DNA of 6,055 nt from CALHAX01 sp038523655. Its GTDB lineage: Bacteria; Pseudomonadota; Alphaproteobacteria; Rhizobiales; CALHAX01. Every line of letters begins with the position of its first letter. Positions within the stretch are counted from its first letter, which is position 1. A model generated the notes under the pieces. That model was not told where the DNA came from. It did not search any database and saw only the letters and a program-made list of their open reading frames with translations. The position numbers were made by a program, and so were the translations under genes. Of the stretch, positions 1-5,790 are shown piece after piece. Where the stretch lies: contig JBCBJG010000204.1 of the NCBI GenBank assembly GCA_038523655.1, positions 1-6,055 of the forward strand, given 5' to 3'.

Positions 1-151
1 GAGTAGCTGGGCGAGCACCACCGCCGAGCGCAACCCCGGGCGTCGGATGCGGACGGCGCTTTGCGCTGTCCGGGGGAGAAAGCAACGCGCGGCGGAACAT
101 GCGGGCGCCGGTCCGCTCCCAAGGCAGCGTTGCGCCGACGCGATCCGCCAT

Positions 152-188
152 CGGCCGCGTGAAACGGCTTGGAGAGGACGTTCGGCCG
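152..188 (-). terminator. Weak candidate terminator hairpin after the SGNH gene
   Basis: Reading on the minus strand just past the SGNH stop, CGGCCGAACG is followed 12 nt later by CGTT, a 5-nt bulge and CGGCCG, so a bulged stem of about 10 pairs can form. It starts about 5 bases after the stop codon, but no T-rich tract follows, so it is at best an atypical or Rho-assisted terminator. The rest of bases 1-192 shows no reading frame I can defend; several frames are open on the minus strand to the left edge, as expected from high GC. Confidence 0.2.
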
Positions 189-192
189 ACCC

Positions 193-1434
193 TCAGTTGA
201 CCGGGTTGGCGAAGCTGCCTCGATGGGCGCCCGCATCGCCGCTCACGTCACGGCCAGCGCGTGACGGGGCGCCTGCCGTTGCAAGGCGGGCGGACCGGGG
301 TGTCAGAAACGCAGGGTCCTGCATCAGCGCGTCGGCGATCCGGTCGGCCACGATCCGGTTTCCGAGCTCATTCCAATGCCAGTCGAAGGGGAACTCAAAG
401 CGCTTGGCGTGGCGGGCGTAATGCGTCGCGAACGCCGTCTGCAGATCGACGAACGGGAGCTCGAGGTTCGCGGCGGTGTTATGTGCGATCCGGTTGAGCT
501 TGCCGACCGCATAATCATTCGCCGTGCTCCCGGCATAAACGGCCTCACGCACGCCATCCATGACGAACAGCAACCGAACACCATTTTTCTCCGCCAGCGT
601 CTTCATCTCCTGCATGATGTGCAGCGTGTAGAATGCAAGGTCGTCTTTCGAGCCCAGCTTGCGGATATCGACGGCCGAAGAAATAAACTCCGGCTCGTAG
701 ACCTCGTCGCCGCCCCAAAACCACCGGCTGACGAAGGACTTCAGATGCAGGTAGAGATTGGTTTCGTAGTACAGAAAGCGAAACGCGGCCGATTGGCGGA
801 GCGCGTCGGCGAGGCCCGGGCGGAACGGCGCGGGTGCGATCTCGGTCACCGAGCCGTCTGCCTCGCGCCGCATCTTCAGAAACGCCGACGCATACCGGGT
901 TTTCAGGAAGCGGAAGCTCTCATCGAAGTCGTTGTGAATGAGCGGGACAACGATCACGTCCGGGCGATAGGCAAGCACCTCCCGGCGCATCATGTGCAGG
1001 TATTGACTGAGGGGCGCACCATCCATCCCGAAGCGGAGCACCTCCACGGCCTGAACGCTACGGGCATTAAGGGTCTCTTCGAGCAGGTTCGGAAAACCTT
1101 TTTCGACGTCGATGAAGGCGCCGTGGACATAGCTGTCACCAACAACCGCGATGCGCACGCGCCCGGGTGGTGGCGATGCGCGGTAGTACGCTTTGGTGGA
1201 GTTCCATCCCTGCTGGTTGATGCGCGCGGTCGATGTCGATCCGTCGGGATGGCGGAACGTCGCGACCGTGTTCGGCGCATACCGCACCACGCCGTTCGCC
1301 GTGACGTTCGGCAAGACATCGTCCGGCACCATGATGAAGCGGAAGAAAAAGAACTCCGCGAACAGGGCGATCACAAGCAATGTGCCGCCGAGGAGGGAAA
1401 GGTTCGCGAGCAGTCCATGCAATCGCCGCGACAT
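193..1434 (-). CDS. Membrane-anchored SGNH/GDSL-family hydrolase
   Basis: A 413-residue protein with the blocks of the SGNH (GDSL) hydrolase/acyl-esterase superfamily. Block I is VVGDSYVHG with the candidate nucleophile Ser101; FGMDG (Gly136) fits block II; PLIHNDF (Asn168) fits block III; DWHWNELGN near the C-terminus fits block V, with Asp351 and His353 completing the triad. Residues about 9-33 form one hydrophobic helix, so the catalytic domain is probably held at the membrane and faces the periplasm. The last ~35 residues are Ala/Gly/Ser-rich and look disordered. The ATG at 1434 is chosen because GGAG lies 7 nt upstream; an ATG at 1485 would add 17 residues but lacks a Shine-Dalgarno. Family members deacylate or transfer acyl groups on polysaccharides, lipids or glycans; the substrate cannot be read here. 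The gene stands alone, 577 bp from ssb. Confidence 0.85.
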   Translation of the reverse strand: MSRRLHGLLANLSLLGGTLLVIALFAEFFFFRFIMVPDDVLPNVTANGVVRYAPNTVATFRHPDGSTSTARINQQGWNSTKAYYRASPPPGRVRIAVVGDSYVHGAFIDVEKGFPNLLEETLNARSVQAVEVLRFGMDGAPLSQYLHMMRREVLAYRPDVIVVPLIHNDFDESFRFLKTRYASAFLKMRREADGSVTEIAPAPFRPGLADALRQSAAFRFLYYETNLYLHLKSFVSRWFWGGDEVYEPEFISSAVDIRKLGSKDDLAFYTLHIMQEMKTLAEKNGVRLLFVMDGVREAVYAGSTANDYAVGKLNRIAHNTAANLELPFVDLQTAFATHYARHAKRFEFPFDWHWNELGNRIVADRIADALMQDPAFLTPRSARLATAGAPSRAGRDVSGDAGAHRGSFANPVN

Positions 1435-1490
1435 GGGGCATCTCCGGTCCAATGGGTTCCAGAGAGGCAGCAAGCGCCGTGCCATGCCGA

Positions 1491-1513
1491 GGGCGGGGCG
1501 GGGCGGGGCGGGG
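1491..1513 (+). repeat. GGGGC tandem array, G-quadruplex motif
   Basis: Five G-tracts (one of three, four of four) are separated by single C residues, so the plus strand reads as about 4.6 copies of a 5-bp unit. This satisfies the G3+N1-7 quadruplex rule with the shortest possible loops. The plus strand is the template strand for the SGNH gene, and the array lies 57 bp upstream of its start codon, so it would be in the promoter or leader region. A plain slippage-prone microsatellite is the other reading. Confidence 0.75.
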
Positions 1514-1582
1514 TGTGGTGTGGCGCGCTGGGAGCGAGGACCACTCCACATAGTCGTCCGCGACCTTGTTGGACCGCCCCAC

Positions 1583-1716
1583 CGTTCTTTCCGTCCGTCA
1601 TCGTGGTGAACGCCGCGATCCACGGGGGCGGCTGCGGAGAAAGAGCAGCGTGTGAGCCACCGATGGACGGGTTAGACCAGACCCGTCGTGGGTACCGGCC
1701 TGCGCCAGCATGACGG
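1583..1716. repeat. Dispersed-type intergenic repeat, copy 1
   Basis: This 134-bp segment matches a second copy at 1748-1877, roughly 80-85% identical by eye with a few small indels. The core from 1595 to 1716 is bounded by CCGTCAT and ATGACGG, a 7-bp terminal inverted repeat. Inside, GACGGGT (1666-1672) and ACCCGTC (1681-1687) form a perfect 7-bp stem over an 8-nt loop. On the minus strand the end reads CGTCATGCTGGCGCAGG, resembling small dispersed intergenic repeats common in Proteobacteria. Size and termini would also fit a degenerate MITE. No target-site duplication is evident. Confidence 0.75.
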
Positions 1717-1747
1717 CGATGGCTAGTGGCTGTAACGGGCGATCCAA

Positions 1748-1877
1748 CGTTCCGCCGGTCCGTCATCGTGGCGCACGCCGCGAACTTCGAGGGGCTGCGG
1801 AGAGAGCAGCGTGTGGGCCGCAGACGGACGGGTGAGACCAGACCCGTCGTGGGTATCGGCCTGCGCCGGCATGACGG
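1748..1877. repeat. Dispersed-type intergenic repeat, copy 2
   Basis: Second, direct-orientation copy of the repeat at 1583-1716, 31 bp further on. The core 1760-1877 again runs from CCGTCAT to ATGACGG. The internal hairpin is preserved exactly in its stem (GACGGGT at 1827-1833, ACCCGTC at 1842-1848) while the loop differs at two positions, and the segment from the hairpin to the right end is the best conserved part. This pattern suggests the stem matters or that the two copies share a recent common source. Confidence 0.75.
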
Positions 1878-1969
1878 CGGGGGGTGGGGCGGCCGATGTT
1901 TAATCGGCAGCCGCCCATCGCAAACCGCGCTGCGGGTCACGTTCAACCAAGCGCAGATGAGATGCAACG

Positions 1970-1997
1970 CGCCGTGAGAGGGGGGCACCTCGCGGCG
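1970..1997 (-). terminator. Candidate terminator stem-loop after ssb
   Basis: CGCCGTGAG (1970-1978) and CTCGCGGCG (1989-1997) pair over a 10-nt loop with one internal mismatch. The stem begins 14 bases past the ssb stop codon. On the minus strand it is followed by TTGCATCTCATCT, which is only mildly T-rich, so this is a plausible but not classical intrinsic terminator. Confidence 0.35.
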
Positions 1998-2011
1998 CCA
2001 ACTGCCAGGTC

Positions 2012-2587
2012 TCAGAACGGAATTTCGTCGTCGAGTTCTTTCTCGAATTGACCGGCGCCTCCGCCCATGCCGCCAGCGTTCCCGCCGCCGGACGGCATGT
2101 AATTGCCACCGCCGTAGCCGGACTGTCCGTTATCGTGCATCGCGCCGGCGTTGCGCCCGCCGCCGCCCATTCCGCCTGCATTCATCCCGCCAGCGTTCAT
2201 CCCGCCACCGTCCATGCCGGCACCCTGACCGTTCGAGCGGCCATCGAGCATCGTAAGCGTGCCGCCGTAGCCCTGCAGCACGACCTCGGTCGAGTAACGG
2301 TCCTGCCCGCTCTTGTCCTGCCACTTCCGGGTCTGCAGCTGGCCCTCGATGTACACCTTCGAGCCCTTGCGCAGATAATTCTCCGCGACCTTGCACAGCC
2401 CGTCGCTGAAGATCACGACGCGGTGCCACTCCGTCTTCTCGCGGCGTTCACCGGAGTTCTTGTCGCGCCAGCTCTCGCTCGTTGCCACGCTCAGATTGGC
2501 GATGGGGCGACCATCCTGGGTCTGCCTGATCTCCGGATCCTGCCCGAGATTGCCGACGAGAATGACCTTGTTCACCGATCCTGCCAT
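2012..2587 (-). CDS. ssb: Single-stranded DNA-binding protein SSB
   Basis: A 191-residue SSB. The OB-fold domain spans about residues 1-113, opening MAGSVNKVILVGNLGQDPEI and containing the conserved EWHRVVIF and YIEGQLQTRKW segments. A Gly/Met/Asn-rich flexible linker (about 114-180) includes NAGGM repeats. The acidic tip DDEIPF is the conserved peptide that recruits partners such as RecO, RecG, exonuclease I and the Pol III chi subunit in studied bacteria. SSB binds exposed single strands in replication, recombination and repair, acting as a tetramer. The start at 2587 is fixed by the Shine-Dalgarno AGGAGG 5 nt upstream and by the family N-terminus; the frame extends 71 codons further upstream without resemblance to SSB. 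The usual neighbour uvrA is not adjacent here. A candidate SOS box lies 215 bp upstream. Confidence 0.98.
   Translation of the reverse strand: MAGSVNKVILVGNLGQDPEIRQTQDGRPIANLSVATSESWRDKNSGERREKTEWHRVVIFSDGLCKVAENYLRKGSKVYIEGQLQTRKWQDKSGQDRYSTEVVLQGYGGTLTMLDGRSNGQGAGMDGGGMNAGGMNAGGMGGGGRNAGAMHDNGQSGYGGGNYMPSGGGNAGGMGGGAGQFEKELDDEIPF
2178..2207. repeat. 15-bp tandem repeat in the ssb linker
   Basis: Two adjacent 15-bp units, GCRTTCATCCCGCCA on the plus strand, differ at a single base and encode two NAGGM-type pentapeptides in the SSB linker. Linker length in SSBs varies among relatives, and replication slippage at units like this one is a simple cause. Confidence 0.75.
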
Positions 2588-2608
2588 GGGAACCTCCTGT
2601 GATACGCG

Positions 2609-2634
2609 CCCGACGCTACCTGTCGCGCGTCGGG
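2609..2634 (-). promoter_or_regulatory. Hairpin in the ssb leader, next to the ribosome-binding site
   Basis: CCCGACG and CGTCGGG form a perfect 7-bp stem over 12 nt. The stem ends 21 bases before the ssb start codon and about 10 bases before its AGGAGG, so in the mRNA it would sit just 5' of the ribosome landing site. It may protect or present the leader; it does not itself cover the Shine-Dalgarno. Confidence 0.45.
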
Positions 2635-2669
2635 AACCGTAGTGTGCGTTGCGACGCCGTCCGGGGCGG

Positions 2670-2691
2670 GCGCACGCGCCATGATGTGCGC
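2670..2691 (-). promoter_or_regulatory. Second hairpin in the presumed ssb leader
   Basis: GCGCAC and GTGCGC form a 6-bp perfect stem over a 10-nt loop. It belongs to the ssb mRNA only if transcription begins upstream of it, as the promoter match near 2773-2800 would imply. Stems of this length occur by chance in DNA this GC-rich. Confidence 0.25.
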
Positions 2692-2772
2692 GAACCCTAC
2701 AAGACAAAGGGGCGGGCGGACACGCTAACGGGCGACTATCCACACCGCGGCGTGCAAATCCGTCTTGCGCAT

Positions 2773-2800
2773 ACACTAAGCGGATGCGCCTGCAGCCCAA
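2773..2800 (-). promoter_or_regulatory. Weak sigma-70-type promoter match for ssb
   Basis: On the minus strand TTGGGC and TAGTGT are separated by 16 bp, matching three of six bases in each consensus element. The -35 half lies 1 bp from the candidate LexA box, the arrangement expected if LexA blocks polymerase there. It would give a leader of roughly 180 nt. Support rests mostly on this placement rather than on match quality. Confidence 0.3.
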
Positions 2801-2801
2801 T

Positions 2802-2816
2802 GTTCGCTTTTCGTTC
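2802..2816. promoter_or_regulatory. Candidate LexA (SOS) box upstream of ssb
   Basis: The plus strand reads GTTCGCTTTTCGTTC, an exact fit to GTTC-N7-GTTC, the direct-repeat operator bound by LexA in Alphaproteobacteria. It lies 215 bp before the ssb start codon in an intergenic region, and ssb is an SOS gene in several bacteria. About 0.2 matches to this 8-base pattern are expected by chance per window of this size counting both strands, and one other match does occur inside the SGNH gene, so location carries the argument. Confidence 0.55.
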
Positions 2817-2855
2817 CCAACCTATAGATCTGAAAGCCGCGACGCAAGGGGGGTG

Positions 2856-2972
2856 ATGCCGGCACTGTCCGTGGGCGCTTCCTTTTTCCGTAGGGGCTCG
2901 CACTGCGCGGAATGGTGCGGGCATGTTTTGCCAAGGGCTCGGCGCTGGGTCAGGCGCCACATCGATCGTTAG
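2856..2972 (+). CDS. Possible 38-residue cationic small ORF
   Basis: An ATG at 2856 preceded by the purine run AAGGGGGG opens a 38-codon frame rich in Arg, with Cys, Trp and His (it begins MPALSVGASFFRRG). It starts 40 bp past the candidate SOS box, on the opposite strand to ssb. A TATAGA hexamer at 2823-2828 could serve as a -10 element, but there is no good -35. No family is recognised and composition alone could produce such a frame, so this is an unproven ORF. Confidence 0.2.
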   Translation: MPALSVGASFFRRGSHCAEWCGHVLPRARRWVRRHIDR

Positions 2973-3031
2973 CTCTGGCTCTGAGCCGGATCGGGCTGGG
3001 ATGAACGACGGCCTCGACTTTCTGCCGACGT

Positions 3032-3045
3032 GTGACCCCGGTCAC
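3032..3045. promoter_or_regulatory. 14-bp inverted repeat, possible operator
   Basis: GTGACC, CC, GGTCAC: two perfect 6-bp arms around a 2-bp centre, 73 bp upstream of the membrane-protein start codon. Size and symmetry suit a dimeric regulator binding at a promoter. No specific regulator is implied by the sequence. Confidence 0.35.
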
Positions 3046-3118
3046 GGCGGTGGGGTCGGCCGGATCGCATGGTGGGCTCACACACAGCAAACCCTCAGCG
3101 CCCCCGAAGGACACCGTC

Positions 3119-3622
3119 ATGGCCACCGCTTACACCATCCCGACTTCCCCCAACCACACTTCGCCCTCCCTTGCCGTCACAGCGGCATGGACTCTCGCGG
3201 CAGGATTGGTCGCCACCGTGATCTTCGATGCGTTCGGGCAGCATCTCGCACCGGCGCTCGGCTGGCCGGGTCTCGCGCCCGTACCGCTCGCCCGGCAGGT
3301 GCTTCGCGTGACGCTCGGGCTCAACGATCCGACGATTGCCCATGCGCTTCACTGGTTCACCGGCATCGTCGGTTATGCGCTTGGATATGTGCTGGTGGCG
3401 CGGCCGGTTGCCCGCATCGTGACACCTTGGATGCCGGGCGTGGTCGTCGGCACGATCTACGGCGTAGCGCTCTGGGTTTTCGCGCTCTACGTCATGGCGC
3501 ATCTTGTCGCCGGCAACCCGCCCTTCCTCGGCTTCGGTCGGCTGACGTGGGTCGCGCTGGCCGGACATGTCGTCTACGGCGTCGTGCTTGCCGCCGCGCT
3601 CGGCCTGCGCCGCAACGCCTGA
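3119..3622 (+). CDS. Four-helix inner-membrane protein, YagU/DUF1440-like
   Basis: A 167-residue protein that is mostly hydrophobic. Likely membrane helices are about residues 17-38, 75-96, 104-130 and 142-163, with an Arg-Arg-Asn-Ala end. Wording such as LGLNDPTIAHALHW, GYVLVARP, GNPPF and GHVVYG recalls E. coli YagU (DUF1440), where LGL-DP, a GY--VA segment, an H-----P--G--PP stretch and a late GH recur in the same order; this is recalled, not aligned. YagU has been linked to acid tolerance, but no function should be transferred. The ATG at 3119 has GAAGGA 7 nt upstream; the frame could begin at 3032, but the added 29 residues are polar and lack resemblance. It is divergent from ssb, convergent with the caspase gene, and appears monocistronic. 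Confidence 0.8.
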   Translation: MATAYTIPTSPNHTSPSLAVTAAWTLAAGLVATVIFDAFGQHLAPALGWPGLAPVPLARQVLRVTLGLNDPTIAHALHWFTGIVGYALGYVLVARPVARIVTPWMPGVVVGTIYGVALWVFALYVMAHLVAGNPPFLGFGRLTWVALAGHVVYGVVLAAALGLRRNA

Positions 3623-3623
3623 T

Positions 3624-3640
3624 CGCAGGCGTGACCTGCG
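3624..3640 (+). terminator. Hairpin abutting the membrane-protein stop codon
   Basis: CGCAGG and CCTGCG form a perfect 6-bp stem with a 5-nt loop, one base past the TGA. It has no T tract. It may protect the mRNA 3' end, or work together with the following hairpins. Confidence 0.35.
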
Positions 3641-3646
3641 GCTAAG

Positions 3647-3667
3647 CGAGGAGGATTAAACTCCTCG
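3647..3667 (+). terminator. Second hairpin, CGAGGAG / CTCCTCG
   Basis: A perfect 7-bp stem over the AT-rich loop GATTAAA, six bases after the previous hairpin. No T tract follows on either strand, so it is not a classical intrinsic terminator. The left arm resembles a Shine-Dalgarno (GAGGAGG), and pairing would hide it; the only nearby in-range start is a GTG at 3670 that opens an unconvincing frame. Confidence 0.4.
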
Positions 3668-3713
3668 ACGTGACCGGCGCGCAGAAACCGAAGCCAACAT
3701 CCCGGACCAAGAG

Positions 3714-3750
3714 GGCCACCCCATGCAATTGCGTGCGGTGGCCTTTCTTG
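3714..3750 (+). terminator. Rho-independent terminator of the membrane-protein gene
   Basis: GGCCACC (3714-3720) pairs perfectly with GGTGGCC (3737-3743), and TTTCTTG follows at once. The 16-nt interior can add a short GCA/TGC stem. GC-rich stem plus T-rich tail on the plus strand suits the end of the 3119-3622 transcript, 91 bp beyond its stop. Read the other way the tail is CTCTTGG, poorer, so it would serve the convergent caspase gene less well. The remainder of 3751-3855 holds nothing I can name. Confidence 0.6.
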
Positions 3751-3855
3751 TCGGAAACCGAACACCGGCTTTGGAGAGTGATACGCCGACCGGAGCTTAA
3801 GTTACCGGACCAGCCTCAACACCCAAGACCGAGCATGAAGTACGGGCGGCATCAG

Positions 3856-5790
3856 TCAGCCCTGCGGGCGCTTCCAGGTCCGCTTAAATGCCGCCGTACA
3901 GGCTCGGCCCGGCGTCTTGCGAATGGTCGCAAGCATGTTCGCGGTCGGTGCGAGGTCACGCTTCGAGCGATAGGTCGCCTCGAGGAACCGCCGCAGCGCC
4001 GCGGTGCTCTGACGACCCCAGACACCGTCGACCTTACCAGTGAGGCAACGGTGACGGCGGAGCTGTGATTGCACAGCCCGCACGACGTCGACGGGTGCTG
4101 TACCGGATTGGCGCGATGAGGTTGTCCCAGCACCTCCGGCAGGCGTCGAGGGCGTGCGCGCGGCCACGCGGCGCGGCGGATCATTGGGAGCGGTGGGCCG
4201 CGGGGAGATCAGCGGCTCCCGGTCGGCGGCTGCCGTTGCAAGCGGAAGCGGTTGTTGCGGCTGCGTACGGTCAGCGGCCGTGAGCGGGGGAAGCGATGCG
4301 ACGCGCGTCTCACCGGCCGCAGCTGTACTTTGCGATCCGCTATTCGACTGCGTGCCGCCAGTCGACTGCGTGTCGGTTGTCCGTTTGGCCCGCTTCTTCA
4401 GGCGATCGCGCAGCCGCTGTTTTCGCTCGCTCGCCTCAGGCGATGCAGCTGCTGCCGGTTGGTTGGTGGTGTCCTGCGTATCCACCGCGGTGGCCGAGCG
4501 GAGCGATGCGAGCTTTTTCTTCCATGTTGGACGGGCCGTGGCGCACTGGCTGACGGAGATAAACGTCTCGAGACCCTTTGCGTCGCCGGCGGTGATCATC
4601 CGCTCCGCCATACGCTCCTCAATCGTGCATAACGTGGACTTCCGGCTCGCCTCCCGCACGGCGGTGCGCAGCTCGTCGCGCTTCGGGCAGTAGAGGCACT
4701 CTTTCAGAAAAGCGGTGATCTGCTTCGTGTCCGGCGACGCGAGGAGCACGGCGGCGCGGAGCTTTTCGACGTGCTGGCGCTCGACCATATCCGGCCATTC
4801 GAACGTCTGCTCGCCAACGGAGGCGAGGGTCATGTCGGGCGTGCCGCCGATGATATCGGGGTCCTGGCGCTCGCCCGGCTGGACGGCCTGCAGGCGCCGC
4901 GCGATCCGCCGCTTCACGAAGCGGTTAAGCTCGCCAAGCGTGACCTTGCCATCGTTGTTGCCGGCGAAACGTGCGTCGTCCGCTTCGCCGTACAGACCGC
5001 TGACGAGCGCATCGGTAAATACGCTTCGCTGCCATTTATCGTCCCAAACGGCGAACTGGTCACCTTGCGCTGCAGCCATCATCACGAACCGGTCGTCCGC
5101 CGCCTCCCGGCTGGCCGACATCGTGACCGCGGGGCCGAATGCCGGCGCACTCCGGTTCTTGATCAGATCACCATCGTTGGAGCGACCGGAAAAACATGCC
5201 TCCAGAATGAGGGTGACCCGACCGCGGGTCAGCTTGTCCCGCTGCAGCCGCTTGAGGCTCTCGACCAGCGTGTCGAGCGCGTACGCTGTCTGCGGCAGGG
5301 CTTCGGGGCGCGAATCTACGCCGAGCAGAAATGGAGAGGATTTTTTCGATGCCTGATCGAAATGCTTGGAGCCGTGCCCCGCGAAATAGACGTAAAGATG
5401 CGCGTCCTCGCCATCAACGAGGCTCGCGATGCGTCCTGCGCGGCCTTCGACGCCGAACAGGAACGTGAGGTCACCGACCGACGCATCGGCGAAACGGAAA
5501 ATATTTTGCGGCCGCACACCCTTCACATTCACAAGTGCGCTTTCGATCGCGGCGGCATCACGTTCGGCAAAGCGGACCTCACCGGTATGGCGGTAGGTCT
5601 TGTTCGCGATGATCAGCGCGTAGCTTTCGCGCGCGTCGGCCTGGGGCGACGCTGCCGTGAGGCTAACGAGGAACGCTGCCATGAGCGCTGTGGCGAGACG
5701 TGCATGGCGGGCAAACCATGCAAAACGGTGCCGCACGACGGCGCGTCGGATCGAGCTTGTCTCAGTCACAGGAAGTGGATCGTTCGCCAT
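3856..5790 (-). CDS. Exported caspase-family (C14) protein with peptidoglycan-binding-like C-terminus
   Basis: A 644-residue protein. Residues about 32-53 form a hydrophobic export segment ending in QADA, a likely signal-peptidase site, after an unusually long Arg-rich start. The caspase-like p20 fold covers about 55-265: YALIIANKTY opens it, catalytic His139 lies in YFAGHGS and Cys199 in LILEACFSG. A degenerate EF-hand-like loop (GNNDGKVTLGEL, 277-288) has Ala at loop position 1. A helical middle (about 330-430) carries CLYC (365-368). Residues 435-565 are low-complexity, Ser/Thr/Gln/Pro-rich. A PG_binding_1-like module ends the protein (about 567-605: LTGKVDGVWGRQSTAALRRF). Bacterial caspase homologues cleave after basic residues or have lost activity; both dyad residues are present here. 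The ATG at 5790 has AGGGA 5 nt upstream; a GTG at 5862 would add 24 residues. Confidence 0.9.
   Translation of the reverse strand: MANDPLPVTETSSIRRAVVRHRFAWFARHARLATALMAAFLVSLTAASPQADARESYALIIANKTYRHTGEVRFAERDAAAIESALVNVKGVRPQNIFRFADASVGDLTFLFGVEGRAGRIASLVDGEDAHLYVYFAGHGSKHFDQASKKSSPFLLGVDSRPEALPQTAYALDTLVESLKRLQRDKLTRGRVTLILEACFSGRSNDGDLIKNRSAPAFGPAVTMSASREAADDRFVMMAAAQGDQFAVWDDKWQRSVFTDALVSGLYGEADDARFAGNNDGKVTLGELNRFVKRRIARRLQAVQPGERQDPDIIGGTPDMTLASVGEQTFEWPDMVERQHVEKLRAAVLLASPDTKQITAFLKECLYCPKRDELRTAVREASRKSTLCTIEERMAERMITAGDAKGLETFISVSQCATARPTWKKKLASLRSATAVDTQDTTNQPAAAASPEASERKQRLRDRLKKRAKRTTDTQSTGGTQSNSGSQSTAAAGETRVASLPPLTAADRTQPQQPLPLATAAADREPLISPRPTAPNDPPRRVAARTPSTPAGGAGTTSSRQSGTAPVDVVRAVQSQLRRHRCLTGKVDGVWGRQSTAALRRFLEATYRSKRDLAPTANMLATIRKTPGRACTAAFKRTWKRPQG
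4344..4372. repeat. Short direct repeats in the caspase-protein linker
   Basis: TCGACTGCGTG occurs twice with an 18-bp period inside the low-complexity part of the caspase-family gene. At the protein level it corresponds to hexad-like units TQSTGG, TQSNSG and SQSTAA. This is what a slippage-expanded disordered linker looks like. Confidence 0.6.

Larger units (their letters stand above)
1435..2011. other. Gene-free stretch with repeats between SGNH gene and ssb
   Basis: No protein-coding frame is supported here. A minus-strand frame stays open from 1988 to 1371, but it runs through both copies of the repeat and into the SGNH gene, and its translation is Arg/Pro/His-rich with no family resemblance. 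The stretch holds a G-tract array, two copies of a dispersed-type repeat, and a stem-loop just beyond the ssb stop. Any promoter for the SGNH gene must lie in it, but I see no convincing -35/-10 pair. Confidence 0.7.
2588..3118. other. Divergent intergenic region between ssb and the membrane-protein gene
   Basis: This 531-bp region separates two divergently oriented genes and must hold the promoters of both. I see a candidate LexA box, a weak minus-strand promoter match beside it, two hairpins in the presumed ssb leader, one possible small ORF on the plus strand, and a 14-bp palindrome nearer the membrane-protein gene. No longer coding frame here is supported: the open frames show no family resemblance and no good ribosome-binding site. 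Confidence 0.7.

Noticed and set aside
1..151. A minus-strand frame starting with ATG at 151 and open to the left edge
   Set aside because: It lacks a convincing Shine-Dalgarno, and the other minus-strand frames across this stretch are equally open, so no frame can be chosen.
565..579. GAAC-N7-GAAC, a second match to the alphaproteobacterial LexA pattern
   Set aside because: It lies in the middle of the SGNH coding sequence, over 850 bp from that gene's start, and is most simply a chance match. It is kept in mind as a caution for the site near ssb.
376..1713. A 445-codon open frame on the plus strand opposite the SGNH gene
   Set aside because: It is fully antisense to a gene with clear catalytic motifs, and its translation is Arg/His/Val-rich without any recognised domain. 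GC-rich genes commonly leave such frames open.
1583..1877. CRISPR array
   Set aside because: There are only two repeat copies, each over 100 bp and imperfect, with a 31-bp gap; no short regular repeats or cas genes are present.
1371..1988. A 205-codon minus-strand frame between ssb and the SGNH gene
   Set aside because: It runs through both copies of the noncoding repeat and into the SGNH gene in another frame; its Pro/Arg/His-rich translation is typical of spurious genes called on dispersed repeats.
2588..2800. A 71-codon N-terminal extension of ssb
   Set aside because: The frame is open, but SSB proteins of this group begin MAGSVNK, and AGGAGG sits ideally before the ATG at 2587.
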